A stretch of 49,882 bases of DNA. Origin: a virus. Shown one piece after another: positions 25,603 to 33,715 of this stretch (its first letter is position 1; each line of letters begins with the position of its first letter). The notes below the pieces were generated by a model, which was given only the letters and a program-made list of their open reading frames with translations, was not told the DNA's origin and made no database searches. The position numbers and the translations under genes are program-made. Where the stretch lies: positions 1 to 49,882 of IMG/VR virus record IMGVR_UViG_3300032086_002497. The stretch is one strand, 5' to 3'.

Positions 25603-26354
25603 ACCTTCACGCTCTGACGGAACTCACCACGCACCAAGCGCAAGATGTCAGTTTTCGTCAAACCGTAAAGTCTACCGCGCAACTTGCGTAGTTGATTGTA
25701 GTACTCTTGCTTTGACTCCATCATCTCACCCTTATTTACTGAACGGTTGTGTTCCTTAAATTTATAGATAATGTAAGCCTCAATAACTTCCGCGGCATAC
25801 GGATGTATGTAGGATGCCGTAGTGGCTGTGTGATACCCTAAATACTCCATGTAGATGGTGACGCCGGTTGGCTGTGCTGGTGATACCTTTATGACATGTC
25901 TGTCACGAATAACCTTGTATTCTGAACTTGTGGTGTCATTGCCGTAACCAACCATTCCTCCTTTATGTTCTCCTTTATCATTGTAAAAATTAGTGAAGTA
26001 ATAACCTCCATAATTTAGGGATGCAAGAACCTGGTCTGATTCTGTAGACTTGTTATCAGCAGAAACAGCATTTCTATTAAAGTTGTCGTTCACACCAAAC
26101 ACCTTGATTCGGTGGTCATTGTTTACCTTTCTACCTAATTTTATAACATCGATAAAATCTCTGGGGATTTGTAATTCGTTGTTATCATCAAGTGTTACCT
26201 CAACGGTTTTAATCAAGGGCAAGGTGTCCATGTTTAACTCCTGGTTCAAACACTTTAGAGCATAGTGCAAAAACTGCACATACCAGTGAATAGGTAACCC
26301 AAGGGTCATTAATGAACTGCGAACGATGCCGTCTACTGTAGTTGTCTGTCTCAT
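25599..26354 (-). CDS. Tail adaptor/ring protein, gp11-like (251 aa)
   Basis: An N-terminal helical region (VDGIVRSSLMTLGL and YVQFLHYALKCLNQEL) is followed by beta strands (VEVTLDDNNELQIPRDFIDV) and later helices (AAEVIEAYIIYKFKEHNRS). This is the pattern of phage head-tail adaptor or tail tubular A proteins: a helical bundle plus an inserted beta domain. It lies immediately upstream of the nozzle gene with ATGA overlaps on both sides, the usual gp11-gp12 order. The assignment is by pattern and synteny. Confidence 0.7.
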   Translation of the reverse strand: MRQTTTVDGIVRSSLMTLGLPIHWYVQFLHYALKCLNQELNMDTLPLIKTVEVTLDDNNELQIPRDFIDVIKLGRKVNNDHRIKVFGVNDNFNRNAVSADNKSTESDQVLASLNYGGYYFTNFYNDKGEHKGGMVGYGNDTTSSEYKVIRDRHVIKVSPAQPTGVTIYMEYLGYHTATTASYIHPYAAEVIEAYIIYKFKEHNRSVNKGEMMESKQEYYNQLRKLRGRLYGLTKTDILRLVRGEFRQSVKV

Positions 26355-27019
26355 CGTGATTTATTAGCATCTGATACTTCATCGCTTGGCGTAGAGGCCA
26401 CGCCAAGAAGTGTTAGTACCTCTTGAATAATTTGTAACTCTTGGTCGCCACCTACTGGCAATGTGTCTGTTGAGGATACTTTTGCTGGGTCAGAAACAAG
26501 CAACTGCATGTTCACTGCGCTACCAACATCTCCTTGTGGAGCGTAGAATATAACCTCATTATTGGTTCTCAACTCATAAGGGATGACATTGGACAACAAT
26601 ACATCCTTTACCCCGGTATGACCTACACCAGCCAAAAGACCCATTTGCCCGCTTTGCACTGGAACAAAAGGATTCTCAAAGTCGTCAAGTGTTAGTGAGT
26701 CATATGCTTCACGCTTGGTTATATTCCAAACACCCATACCCCGTGGCATAGATATAGGCTGTGCCGGAAGGGTTGCCTTACAATAATCGTCACTAATTGC
26801 CGTAGTCGATACAGAGTCGTATTGCGCAATGGCAGCGTGAGGAGGGAAGTAATCCCCCATAGGCAAGTTTGTCTGAATAGACTCAATCTTCAGAACACGG
26901 TTAACGGTTTGAAGAACAAGCAATTCAATTTCTTTTTGAGTAATCTCTTGGTCAGCAGAGGGGTTGCCTCCGTTGTACAATCGATATATCTGTTCAGTTA
27001 TTTTTCCGAGAGTCGTCAT
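26351..27019 (-). CDS. Neck/ring protein (222 aa)
   Basis: Residues 1-45 are helical (GKITEQIYRLYNGG, ITQKEIELLVLQTVNRVLKI). The rest is beta-rich, and the C-terminal 40 residues include a helix (DQELQIIQEVLTLLGV) and a polar tail. I see the general architecture of small connector-ring proteins of podophages but no diagnostic motif. Four-nt overlaps with both flanking neck genes suggest stoichiometric co-translation. Confidence 0.6.
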   Translation of the reverse strand: MTTLGKITEQIYRLYNGGNPSADQEITQKEIELLVLQTVNRVLKIESIQTNLPMGDYFPPHAAIAQYDSVSTTAISDDYCKATLPAQPISMPRGMGVWNITKREAYDSLTLDDFENPFVPVQSGQMGLLAGVGHTGVKDVLLSNVIPYELRTNNEVIFYAPQGDVGSAVNMQLLVSDPAKVSSTDTLPVGGDQELQIIQEVLTLLGVASTPSDEVSDANKSR

Positions 27020-27687
27020 GTTCCTTGTTGAATTTTACCTTCTGAATATTGGATGGCCAATGTATCCTCAAGATTCACGCCTAAATAATTTACGGCACGC
27101 ATGATGATTGCATTTAATGCCGGCTCATTCCACTCCATCTGTGTTGACGAACCAGAAGCATATGTGATTGTACGACCGCTTTGGGTAAAACCAAACACCG
27201 GTTTTGCTGGACGAACCAGATAATCTACATCTACATTACTGTGAGTTTCTTTTGGGTATAACTGAACTTTCCCGTCTCCAGATATTTTAGCGATAGGCTC
27301 TGTTGAAGATGGTGCCAGGATATACGAATCAAGACGATACGCCACCTCGTCTTCCGATAAGATAGGAATCGTCTTGTTCGATTTACTAATAGACAACAAG
27401 TGCATGTAGTCTGTGTTGGTAATCGTTATGACACCAGAACTGTTCGAAGTCTCTTGCGCACTTTCTTTAAATGGCGAGAGGTGGTCGTGTACTGCTTGTG
27501 TCATCCCGTAGGCTACACGAGGCACCGGCCGTCCTGGCTGGTACTCTTCTATGTTTCCGTACAACCTATTAAAATACCACATTTGCGCTCGGTCAAGAGC
27601 GGAATCAATCTCGGCCGGCGTACTATACCCAGTATTATGCTTATTTAGCAGTAATAGGATAAAATCATGTATCTCCTTTATTGTCAT
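27016..27687 (-). CDS. Neck/connector protein (223 aa)
   Basis: Starts with helix IKEIHDFILLLLNKHNTGY and SALDRAQMWYFNRLYG, then a beta-rich middle (GVITITNTDYMHLLSI, KVQLYPKETHSNVDVDYLV) and a final helix AIIMRAVNYLGVNL. This layout is typical of phage head-completion or collar proteins. It overlaps the coiled-coil gene upstream by 23 nt and the next neck gene by 4 nt. Which ring it forms cannot be told from sequence. Confidence 0.6.
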   Translation of the reverse strand: MTIKEIHDFILLLLNKHNTGYSTPAEIDSALDRAQMWYFNRLYGNIEEYQPGRPVPRVAYGMTQAVHDHLSPFKESAQETSNSSGVITITNTDYMHLLSISKSNKTIPILSEDEVAYRLDSYILAPSSTEPIAKISGDGKVQLYPKETHSNVDVDYLVRPAKPVFGFTQSGRTITYASGSSTQMEWNEPALNAIIMRAVNYLGVNLEDTLAIQYSEGKIQQGT

Positions 27688-27940
27688 CTGACTCGCTTAT
27701 AGCACCAGTGTTCATGTCAATGGTGACTGTTCCATACCTTTTCTCCAGGCTTTGCGAGAGTTCTGCGTATAATTTACGAGACGATACAAACTTTCCGTAG
27801 GCTTCCGCCTTCATTGTGGCGAGGTCTTGTTCTGCGCCGACCATAGATAAAAGTTGTTGCTCGATTTGTCTTACTTGCGTTGCCGCTTCTTTCAAACTCT
27901 TTAACTCTGCCTTTGTGATTCTTGTTTTTTTCTTTGCCAT
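27665..27940 (-). CDS. Small coiled-coil structural protein (91 aa)
   Basis: An N-terminal Lys-rich start (MAKKKTRITKAELKSLKEA) leads into a heptad-like helix through about residue 70 and a short acidic C-terminus. It is the first gene of the neck-tail-ejection transcription unit, with its own Bacteroidota-type promoter 30 nt upstream. A small virion or assembly component is likely; the exact role is unknown. Confidence 0.65.
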   Translation of the reverse strand: MAKKKTRITKAELKSLKEAATQVRQIEQQLLSMVGAEQDLATMKAEAYGKFVSSRKLYAELSQSLEKRYGTVTIDMNTGAISESDDNKGDT

Positions 27941-27970
27941 AATTGTTTGATTAAGTTCCTTTGGTTGTTA

Positions 27971-28005
27971 CAAATATAAACACCCCTCTTTGCATGCCTT
28001 ACAAA
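27971..28005 (-). promoter_or_regulatory. Bacteroidota-type promoter for the neck-tail-ejection operon
   Basis: Read on the minus strand: TTTG (28005-28002), a 23-nt spacer, then TATATTTG (27978-27971), a full match to TANNTTTG, about 30 nt before the ATG at 27940. The upstream element lies inside the terminator hairpin of the preceding gene. Confidence 0.65.
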
Positions 28006-28014
28006 AGGAGGTGT
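27980..28014 (-). terminator. Rho-independent terminator after the glycosyltransferase/hydroxylase gene
   Basis: Directly after the stop at 28016 the minus strand can fold ACACCTCCTTTTG with CAAAGAGGGGTGT (13 positions, one mismatch, some G-T pairs) around a 9-nt loop, followed by TTTAT. It should end transcripts from the fibre and glycosylation genes, separating them from the neck operon. Confidence 0.6.
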
Positions 28015-28015
28015 A

Positions 28016-30235
28016 TTAAGGCTTATTGCAAAAAGATACTATAATATATCTTTTACCGGAGTGTATTGGCCTACCACCATGGCGATGCGTTATCGCTCCA
28101 GGGTGTATAGATATCTCTCCAATCGTCCCCACATGGGTTTTGTTTTGTTTCGAGAAGTAGGTGCCACCGCCAGTAAAATCTCTGTTTAGCGTAAGCAATG
28201 CGGTAATAGCGGAAAAGTCATGATGCAGATTCAAGTGTCCTTGAGCATCCATTGTATACTTCACCATAAAGTTTTCGGCATTCATTGACGGCCATTGATT
28301 ACCATCTAAATGCCAGAAGTAGATTGCTGCCGGGTACACAAACTCACGCAACACTCTATTGTATATGTCGTCAAAGCCAAATGTCGACAACAGCGTGTCC
28401 ACTGTGGGGTAAAAATCGTGACGCTTCTTTTCCCAGCGCGCATTCTTTTCTGCCTCCTCTATGATTGTTTCACAGAACTCTTCGGTAAAAAGAGGGTATG
28501 TTATCAAGTTGTCTATTGGCTCATCTAAAATCAAGTCCCACTGCTTTGTTCGGGCAACCGGGTGTATCCAACGCTCCACCCAAGCATCCCAATCACCGGT
28601 CTTAAACAATTCGTCATTCGCGAATCGAGAAGTCTGTGATGTCTCTGTGGTACTGGTTTGCTTTATAATTTCTTGTTTAGATGCCATAGCCTTGATATTT
28701 CTATCAAAAAAATGCAAGTCCTTTCTTGGGTGTTCAGAGTGTACAAATGTCGCTGGCAAAAACTCATCAACCGGTATTATGTTTTTACGATAAGGTTGTG
28801 ACTGTAGTTTTTTTGCAGCATCACTTGTAACTATATATGCGTGGTTATTATATATCAATCCCGGTATATAGGCATCATCAAAGTCCATGATAGAAGGCTC
28901 TATAGGATTACCTCCTAAATACCAAACACCCCATTCTCTTGGATTGTCAAAATCTCTTATTACATCCTGGTTAAGTGGGGCTAACACCTCGAAGTCTTCT
29001 TCAAGTACAAGTGCCGCGCTAACTTCATCATCGATGATTTTTTGCCATGCACTCATGTGTGCCAACGCACAACCCACTTCACCAGGAGTAACGGGGCGGT
29101 TCCACCAGGTATTTTTGGTATCTATTGCCCACGAATCGTATACCTCATAATCTTTCTGCTGGTCTGACAAGACAGAAACGTCAACACCCGGAATAACCTC
29201 AATTGGCACATTTATGCCTAATTTTCTAAACCGACTCTTGACATCCTTTTCTTTGCCAGCATCTGGATTCATGCATATACAATATGCTTTTTCAAACACT
29301 GGAATCTCTCTATCCAGTATTTGTTTTTGCCATTCTTTCATAATGATTGACCAGTCAAAATTATTGACCCATTTTTTTAGTTTATCTGTATCCGTTTCCT
29401 TGTTCATGATACCGACCGTTTCTTGTAGGCCGGCACGCAAAGATGTTTCTGGAATAACACCATGTGCCATCATCTCTAATGCTGTTATACAAAATGTTTC
29501 ATTATACTCTGTTGGGTAGTGCCAACGCTCCATTTTAGATAACAAGTCATATAGTTCCTTCTGGGGCAAAGTTCCCAATACGGTAACTGACTCATCATCA
29601 AACAAGTGACGGAAACTATCACGCAACATTTTAAGGCCATATTCTGGTGTAGCCACATACAGATGCCCACCTACAGACTTCACATATTCATAGGCTTTAT
29701 CCAGCCCTCTTTCGGGATGAGATGTATAGACATATGAGTTAGGCGTTTTGTTTGTTGTCCGATTGAACAACTTTGTGGGTACACCATTGTATATACGCAT
29801 GCATTTGTGAGCAACCTCCGGATATCTACTCCTTGTTTCTTTCAAGTGCCAGTCGCTGACGCACACTATGTGGTCTACCAAAGACAAATATCTACGGTGG
29901 TCTGCCAACTCCTCACCACGATACCAGGGAAAGTATTCTTCATTATGAAGCCAGAACACGGTTTTGCGCACCGAGTGGTACTCAAACTCCTTCAGAAAAT
30001 GAATGTATTGCACACCGACAAGAACATCTATCACCCCATCGATTCCAGTAGCGAACCTAACGCCATTCCAGTTTGTAAGTCTAACTTGGCCCAGCACATG
30101 AACATCATGACCAGCAGCAGAAAGTTCTTTCGCTAAAAAGCAAACACACTTCTCTGTGCCACCAAGGCCAGTGTTATCTAAATCTTCTGGCCCCCAAGGC
30201 GTGGCATAATAGCCAACATAAAAAACTATGGTCAT
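28016..30235 (-). CDS. Trifunctional GT4-GT25-lysyl hydroxylase (PLOD-like) collagen-modifying enzyme
   Basis: 739 residues in three blocks. Residues 1 to about 310: GT-B glycosyltransferase of GT4 type, with NTGLGGTE near the N-terminus, IVCVSDWHLKETRSRYP, and the E-x7-E-like segment YNETFCITALEMMAHG. From about 316: GT25-like domain, starting KAYCICMN, with GEVGCALAHMSAWQKI and the acidic LEED motif (411-414). From about 580 to 739: 2-oxoglutarate/Fe(II) dioxygenase with close resemblance to animal PLOD lysyl hydroxylases (YPTVD; LHHDFS with iron ligands H671 and D673; FTGGGTYF; HPGAITHRH with H719; GKRYIIVSF with 2OG-binding R729). Known enzymes of this make-up hydroxylate collagen Lys in X-K-Gly and add Gal/Glc to it. 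The adjacent upstream gene is a collagen-like fibre rich in X-K-Gly, its probable substrate. Confidence 0.9.
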   Translation of the reverse strand: MTIVFYVGYYATPWGPEDLDNTGLGGTEKCVCFLAKELSAAGHDVHVLGQVRLTNWNGVRFATGIDGVIDVLVGVQYIHFLKEFEYHSVRKTVFWLHNEEYFPWYRGEELADHRRYLSLVDHIVCVSDWHLKETRSRYPEVAHKCMRIYNGVPTKLFNRTTNKTPNSYVYTSHPERGLDKAYEYVKSVGGHLYVATPEYGLKMLRDSFRHLFDDESVTVLGTLPQKELYDLLSKMERWHYPTEYNETFCITALEMMAHGVIPETSLRAGLQETVGIMNKETDTDKLKKWVNNFDWSIIMKEWQKQILDREIPVFEKAYCICMNPDAGKEKDVKSRFRKLGINVPIEVIPGVDVSVLSDQQKDYEVYDSWAIDTKNTWWNRPVTPGEVGCALAHMSAWQKIIDDEVSAALVLEEDFEVLAPLNQDVIRDFDNPREWGVWYLGGNPIEPSIMDFDDAYIPGLIYNNHAYIVTSDAAKKLQSQPYRKNIIPVDEFLPATFVHSEHPRKDLHFFDRNIKAMASKQEIIKQTSTTETSQTSRFANDELFKTGDWDAWVERWIHPVARTKQWDLILDEPIDNLITYPLFTEEFCETIIEEAEKNARWEKKRHDFYPTVDTLLSTFGFDDIYNRVLREFVYPAAIYFWHLDGNQWPSMNAENFMVKYTMDAQGHLNLHHDFSAITALLTLNRDFTGGGTYFSKQNKTHVGTIGEISIHPGAITHRHGGRPIHSGKRYIIVSFCNKP

Positions 30236-30251
30236 CTATGGTTGTTTGTCA

Positions 30252-30282
30252 TAAAGATAGATTCTTTTTGTGACAACAACAA
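30252..30282 (-). promoter_or_regulatory. Possible promoter for the glycosyltransferase/hydroxylase gene
   Basis: On the minus strand three overlapping TTG triplets (30282-30274) lie 14, 17 or 20 nt before TATCTTTA (30259-30252), which matches TANNTTTG at all but the last base. No terminator is seen between the collagen-like gene and this one, so read-through is equally possible. Confidence 0.3.
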
Positions 30283-30294
30283 TTATATATGAAT

Positions 30295-32028
30295 TTATGA
30301 CAGTCTTAATATTGTAATCGCACCACCATCACCATTGGTACTTGTAACCTTATGATTACATGTACCACTCTGCAAGAATGTGAAGAACTCTAATTGGTCA
30401 CCAGCAGAAACCGAAACAGCAAATGTTGTAGATGTGGTTGATTTATGCCCGTAAGCATTATGTCTGAAATACTGAATATCCGTACCCCCTTGTACAACGG
30501 TACCTCCAATCTTTGCAGATGCACCAAAGTTACTACGGTCAGCATGCTCATTCTCCCAATTTATATTCCAAGATATGAGATAGGTGCCGGCCTCGTCAAA
30601 GCCAAGTCTGTTATTAGTCTTTGTAATCGCGGTAGTACCAGACATCTCCGCAGTAGACTGTAGGTTGATTGATGTGTTGCTACTTGTATATGTTTGAGCA
30701 GTTTGGAACAAATATTTAGTAGGCGTGTAAGACGAGCCATCAGAACCAGGCGCACCCTTCTGACCTTTGTCGCCATCGCTACCATTCGTTCCGTTGGTAC
30801 CGTTACTCCCGTTCGTTCCAGGCTCACCCTTTTGTCCTTTGGAACCGTTGGTACCATTACTCCCATTAGTCCCGTTCGTCCCAGGCTCTCCCTTCTGTCC
30901 CTTACTACCGTTAGTCCCGTTGGAACCGTTTGAGCCGTTAGTCCCCGGTTCCCCTTTCTGTCCCTTGTCTCCGTTTGTTCCGTTCGAGCCGTTACTTCCG
31001 TTAGTACCCGGCTCCCCCTTCTGACCTTTATCTCCGTTGGTACCGTTACTTCCGTTCGAGCCATTACTTCCTGGCTCACCCTTCTGTCCCTTACTACCGT
31101 TAGTTCCGTTACTACCATTGGTTCCCGGCTCACCCTTCTGGCCCTTGTCGCCATTAGTTCCATTGCTACCGTTAGAACCGTTCGTTCCAGGCTCACCCTT
31201 CTGACCTTTACTACCATTAGTCCCGTTAGAGCCATTACTTCCTGGCTCTCCCTTTTGACCCTTGTCGCCATTAGTCCCGTTACTTCCGTTGCTTCCGTTT
31301 GTACCCGGTTCACCTTTCTGACCCTTGCTTCCATTGGTACCATTAGAACCGTTACTACCAGGCTCTCCTTTCTGGCCCTTACTACCGTTAGTACCATTAC
31401 TTCCGTTAGTACCTGGCTCGCCCTTTTGACCTTTACTTCCGTTCGTTCCGTTACTACCGTTGGTACCGGGTTCCCCCTTCTGACCTTTAGAGCCGTTAGT
31501 GCCATTACTACCATTACTTCCGGGTTCTCCCTTCTGACCTTTACTACCGTTACTACCGTTACTCCCGTTCGTTCCGGCCTCGCCCTTCTGACCCTTGTCT
31601 CCGTTTGTACCGTTAGAACCATTGGTTCCAGATTCTCCTTTTTGCCCTTTATCTCCGTTCGTTCCGTTGCTTCCGTTGGTTCCGGCCTCTCCCTTTTGCC
31701 CCTTCGAGCCATTCGTTCCGTTGCTTCCGGCCTCTCCTTTCTGTCCTTTACTTCCGTTTGTACCGTTGCTACCAGCCTCTCCCTTCTGTCCTTTAGAACC
31801 GTCTCCTCCGGGTTGGCCCTCCGCTCCCTCGCTTCCGGGTTCTCCCTTCTGGCCCTTGCTTCCGTTAGTTCCGTTTGTACCATTGGTTCCAGACGCCCCT
31901 TTCTGACCCTTATCTCCCTTGATACCAGAAGAACTACCCACCCATGTTCCGGATGAGTTTATCACAGCAGTACCGCCAACCGATACGCCACCATCTACAT
32001 CAATGTCATTTAAGATTTTTACTGCCAT
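30295..32028 (-). CDS. Collagen-like virion fibre with C-terminal globular head (577 aa)
   Basis: Residues 1-34: MAVKILNDIDVDGGVSVGG, similar to the start of the neighbouring LDG-repeat fibre and probably the virion-attachment part. Residues about 35-432: uninterrupted Gly-X-Y, roughly 130 triplets, built from 21 modules containing KGQKG, mostly GSK-GQK-GEP followed by GTN/GSN triplets. This should form a homotrimeric triple helix. Residues about 433-577: a beta-rich head with FDEAGTYLISWNINWE, like C1q/TNF-type trimerisation heads of phage fibres, which may bind the host. Lysines fall at the Y position, the site used by lysyl hydroxylase, and the next gene encodes such an enzyme. It has its own unit behind a terminator at 32042-32082. 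Confidence 0.92.
   Translation of the reverse strand: MAVKILNDIDVDGGVSVGGTAVINSSGTWVGSSSGIKGDKGQKGASGTNGTNGTNGSKGQKGEPGSEGAEGQPGGDGSKGQKGEAGSNGTNGSKGQKGEAGSNGTNGSKGQKGEAGTNGSNGTNGDKGQKGESGTNGSNGTNGDKGQKGEAGTNGSNGSNGSKGQKGEPGSNGSNGTNGSKGQKGEPGTNGSNGTNGSKGQKGEPGTNGSNGTNGSKGQKGEPGSNGSNGTNGSKGQKGEPGTNGSNGSNGTNGDKGQKGEPGSNGSNGTNGSKGQKGEPGTNGSNGSNGTNGDKGQKGEPGTNGSNGTNGSKGQKGEPGSNGSNGSNGTNGDKGQKGEPGTNGSNGSNGTNGDKGQKGEPGTNGSNGSNGTNGSKGQKGEPGTNGTNGSNGTNGSKGQKGEPGTNGSNGTNGTNGSDGDKGQKGAPGSDGSSYTPTKYLFQTAQTYTSSNTSINLQSTAEMSGTTAITKTNNRLGFDEAGTYLISWNINWENEHADRSNFGASAKIGGTVVQGGTDIQYFRHNAYGHKSTTSTTFAVSVSAGDQLEFFTFLQSGTCNHKVTSTNGDGGAITILRLS
30733..31926 (-). repeat. Collagen-coding Gly-X-Y repeat tract
   Basis: A 1.2-kb tract of in-frame Gly-X-Y codons inside the fibre gene, with 21 modules of about 15-27 residues differing mainly by synonymous changes and by numbers of GTN/GSN triplets. 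Module lengths that vary in multiples of three residues suggest growth and loss by recombination between repeats. Long open frames in other phases across it are shadows of this composition. Confidence 0.9.
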
Positions 32029-32041
32029 GAGAGTCTAATAT

Positions 32042-32082
32042 AAAAAAAAGGGGTGAGAGTGTTGTTCTACACCTCCACCCCC
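32042..32082 (-). terminator. Rho-independent terminator after the LDG-repeat fibre gene
   Basis: On the minus strand, GGGGTGGAGGTGT pairs with ACACTCTCACCCC (13 positions, one mismatch) around a short loop, followed by an eight-T run. It lies between the LDG fibre and the collagen-like gene. Confidence 0.75.
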
Positions 32083-32107
32083 TTGATTATTCAATTGTTG
32101 TTTTTTG

Positions 32108-33715
32108 TTAAGCAGAGGTACTAATCAACACAACATCAAATGTGGCATCAGTATTCACTCTAATTGCTATATCACCATCTGATTCATGAGTAATTTCCGG
32201 GAATACCTGGAGACCGTTTTCGTCATAAACATTTACAATCGGAGGGTTAGCAGTATCCAGTGCATGCGTACCGGCTGCAATTGTTGCCGAACCTCCAGAG
32301 GTTGTAACTTCCGCTGCATAACGCTTCGTCTTTGTGTCTAACTGCGTTTGGATAGCAGAAGTCACGCCGTCTACATAATTCAACTCTGTAGTTGTAGCCG
32401 TAATGCCATCAAGAGTATTGATTTCTGAAGCCGTAGCCGTAACACCATCGAGGATATTCAATTCTGCGGTTGTTGAAGTAACACCGTCAAGAATATTAAT
32501 CTCTGTAGCGGTAGCGGTAACACCATCCAGAATGTTGAGTTCTGCTGTGGTTGCTGTAATACCGTCTAACACATTCAGTTCTGCCGCAGTAGAGTCTACC
32601 GCTGTACCGTTCAAAACAAGACCGCTATTGTCAAGTCTGATTGCTCTTACATCAATAGTGCCTTTAGTCCCGCTGAATACCTCACTGGTATTTGTACCGT
32701 CAGCAATAAATGTGAAGTAGCCCGTACTATCATCGAAACCAAAGAAACCTAATTTAGCGGCTGAACCGTTATGCCAACGGAACTCAATACCTCGGTCTTT
32801 ATTGTCATCAGAAGACGGAGCGGTATCCCCACCCAAAGTAAAGATAGGGTCATCAATGGTTACTGTAGTTGAGTTTACTGTTGTAGTAGTACCGCTTACA
32901 GTTAAATCGCCAGTAACAGAAAGATTACCACTTGTGGTTACCGTGACATCTGTCGCATCACCAATGGTTACATTCTCTGTGATTTCAGCAAGTCTTGATG
33001 TAAGATTGGCTACATTTACATCGTTATCTGTATTTGTTGTTTTTGCTGACCAAGAGAACGAACCGTCACCATCAGATGTCAACACATAGCCAGTTGTACC
33101 GTTTCCAGAAACATTAAGTTCTGCTGCACCTACAGAGTTGTCTGTAATTTCAGACGCTCCAACCGCTGAAAGAGTTGCTAAATCACCAAGGCCAAGATTT
33201 GTTCTTGCCTCACTGACAGTTACAAGGTCAGATAAATTGTTTCCAGAAGCAAGGTAATCACCGGTGTCAGCAGTAGCGATACTACCCAAGCCGAGAGATG
33301 TGCGCGCTGTTGCACCACTCTCATAGGCGAAAGCACCAGCACCCGTAGCCACAATAAACTGGCCGTCTGCTGTTGGCGCACCAAGTGTATCAAGGTCTTC
33401 AAGAACACCATCTACACCAACGGTAATAGAACCGCTTGTTGTGATTGGGCTACCAGTTACAGCGACACCCGCACCAGCGGTAATACCTACACTTGTTACA
33501 GTACCAGAGCCTCCGTCAATTTCACCCCAGGATGTACCGTTATAAAACTTTAGTTTGTTTACAGTAGAATCATAAGCAATCTGACCGGCTACCGGGCTAC
33601 TGATTGCATTGATTTCTGTTGTCGTTAGGTTATCAATTCTGGCGTTTCTCAACTCGTTTTTACCGATATCGAGGTAGCCGTCAATTGTAACATTGTTAAG
33701 AAACGCTATTGCCAT
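32108..33715 (-). CDS. LDG-repeat fibre/appendage protein (535 aa)
   Basis: The N-terminus MAIAFLNNVTIDGYLDIG resembles that of the collagen-like fibre. A Gly/Thr-rich shaft follows (GTVTSVGITAGAGVAVTG), then YDSTVNKLKFYNGTSW-type strands found in phage fibres. Near residues 377-450 are six 13-residue repeats of the AELN-LDG-TATT type. The end is a small beta domain (NPPIVNVYDENGLQVFPEI). It is probably a trimeric fibre or host-recognition appendage. It lies downstream of two small appendage genes and is closed by a strong terminator. Confidence 0.75.
   Translation of the reverse strand: MAIAFLNNVTIDGYLDIGKNELRNARIDNLTTTEINAISSPVAGQIAYDSTVNKLKFYNGTSWGEIDGGSGTVTSVGITAGAGVAVTGSPITTSGSITVGVDGVLEDLDTLGAPTADGQFIVATGAGAFAYESGATARTSLGLGSIATADTGDYLASGNNLSDLVTVSEARTNLGLGDLATLSAVGASEITDNSVGAAELNVSGNGTTGYVLTSDGDGSFSWSAKTTNTDNDVNVANLTSRLAEITENVTIGDATDVTVTTSGNLSVTGDLTVSGTTTTVNSTTVTIDDPIFTLGGDTAPSSDDNKDRGIEFRWHNGSAAKLGFFGFDDSTGYFTFIADGTNTSEVFSGTKGTIDVRAIRLDNSGLVLNGTAVDSTAAELNVLDGITATTAELNILDGVTATATEINILDGVTSTTAELNILDGVTATASEINTLDGITATTTELNYVDGVTSAIQTQLDTKTKRYAAEVTTSGGSATIAAGTHALDTANPPIVNVYDENGLQVFPEITHESDGDIAIRVNTDATFDVVLISTSA
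32367..32586 (-). repeat. 39-bp tandem repeats encoding AELNxLDGxTATT units
   Basis: About six in-frame 39-nt units inside the fibre gene, each encoding a variant of A/T-E-L/I-N-x-L-D-G-V/I-T-A-T-T/A. The unit length keeps the frame when copies are gained or lost. Confidence 0.75.

Noticed and set aside
30733-31926. Regular short repeats as a possible CRISPR array
   Set aside because: Repeats are in-frame, contiguous coding triplets with no unique spacers and no cas genes nearby.
30561-31956. Long open frames in other phases and strands across the collagen tract
   Set aside because: They arise from the repetitive Gly-X-Y codon composition; their products are low-complexity Arg/Val/Thr or Pro/Leu strings with no domain.
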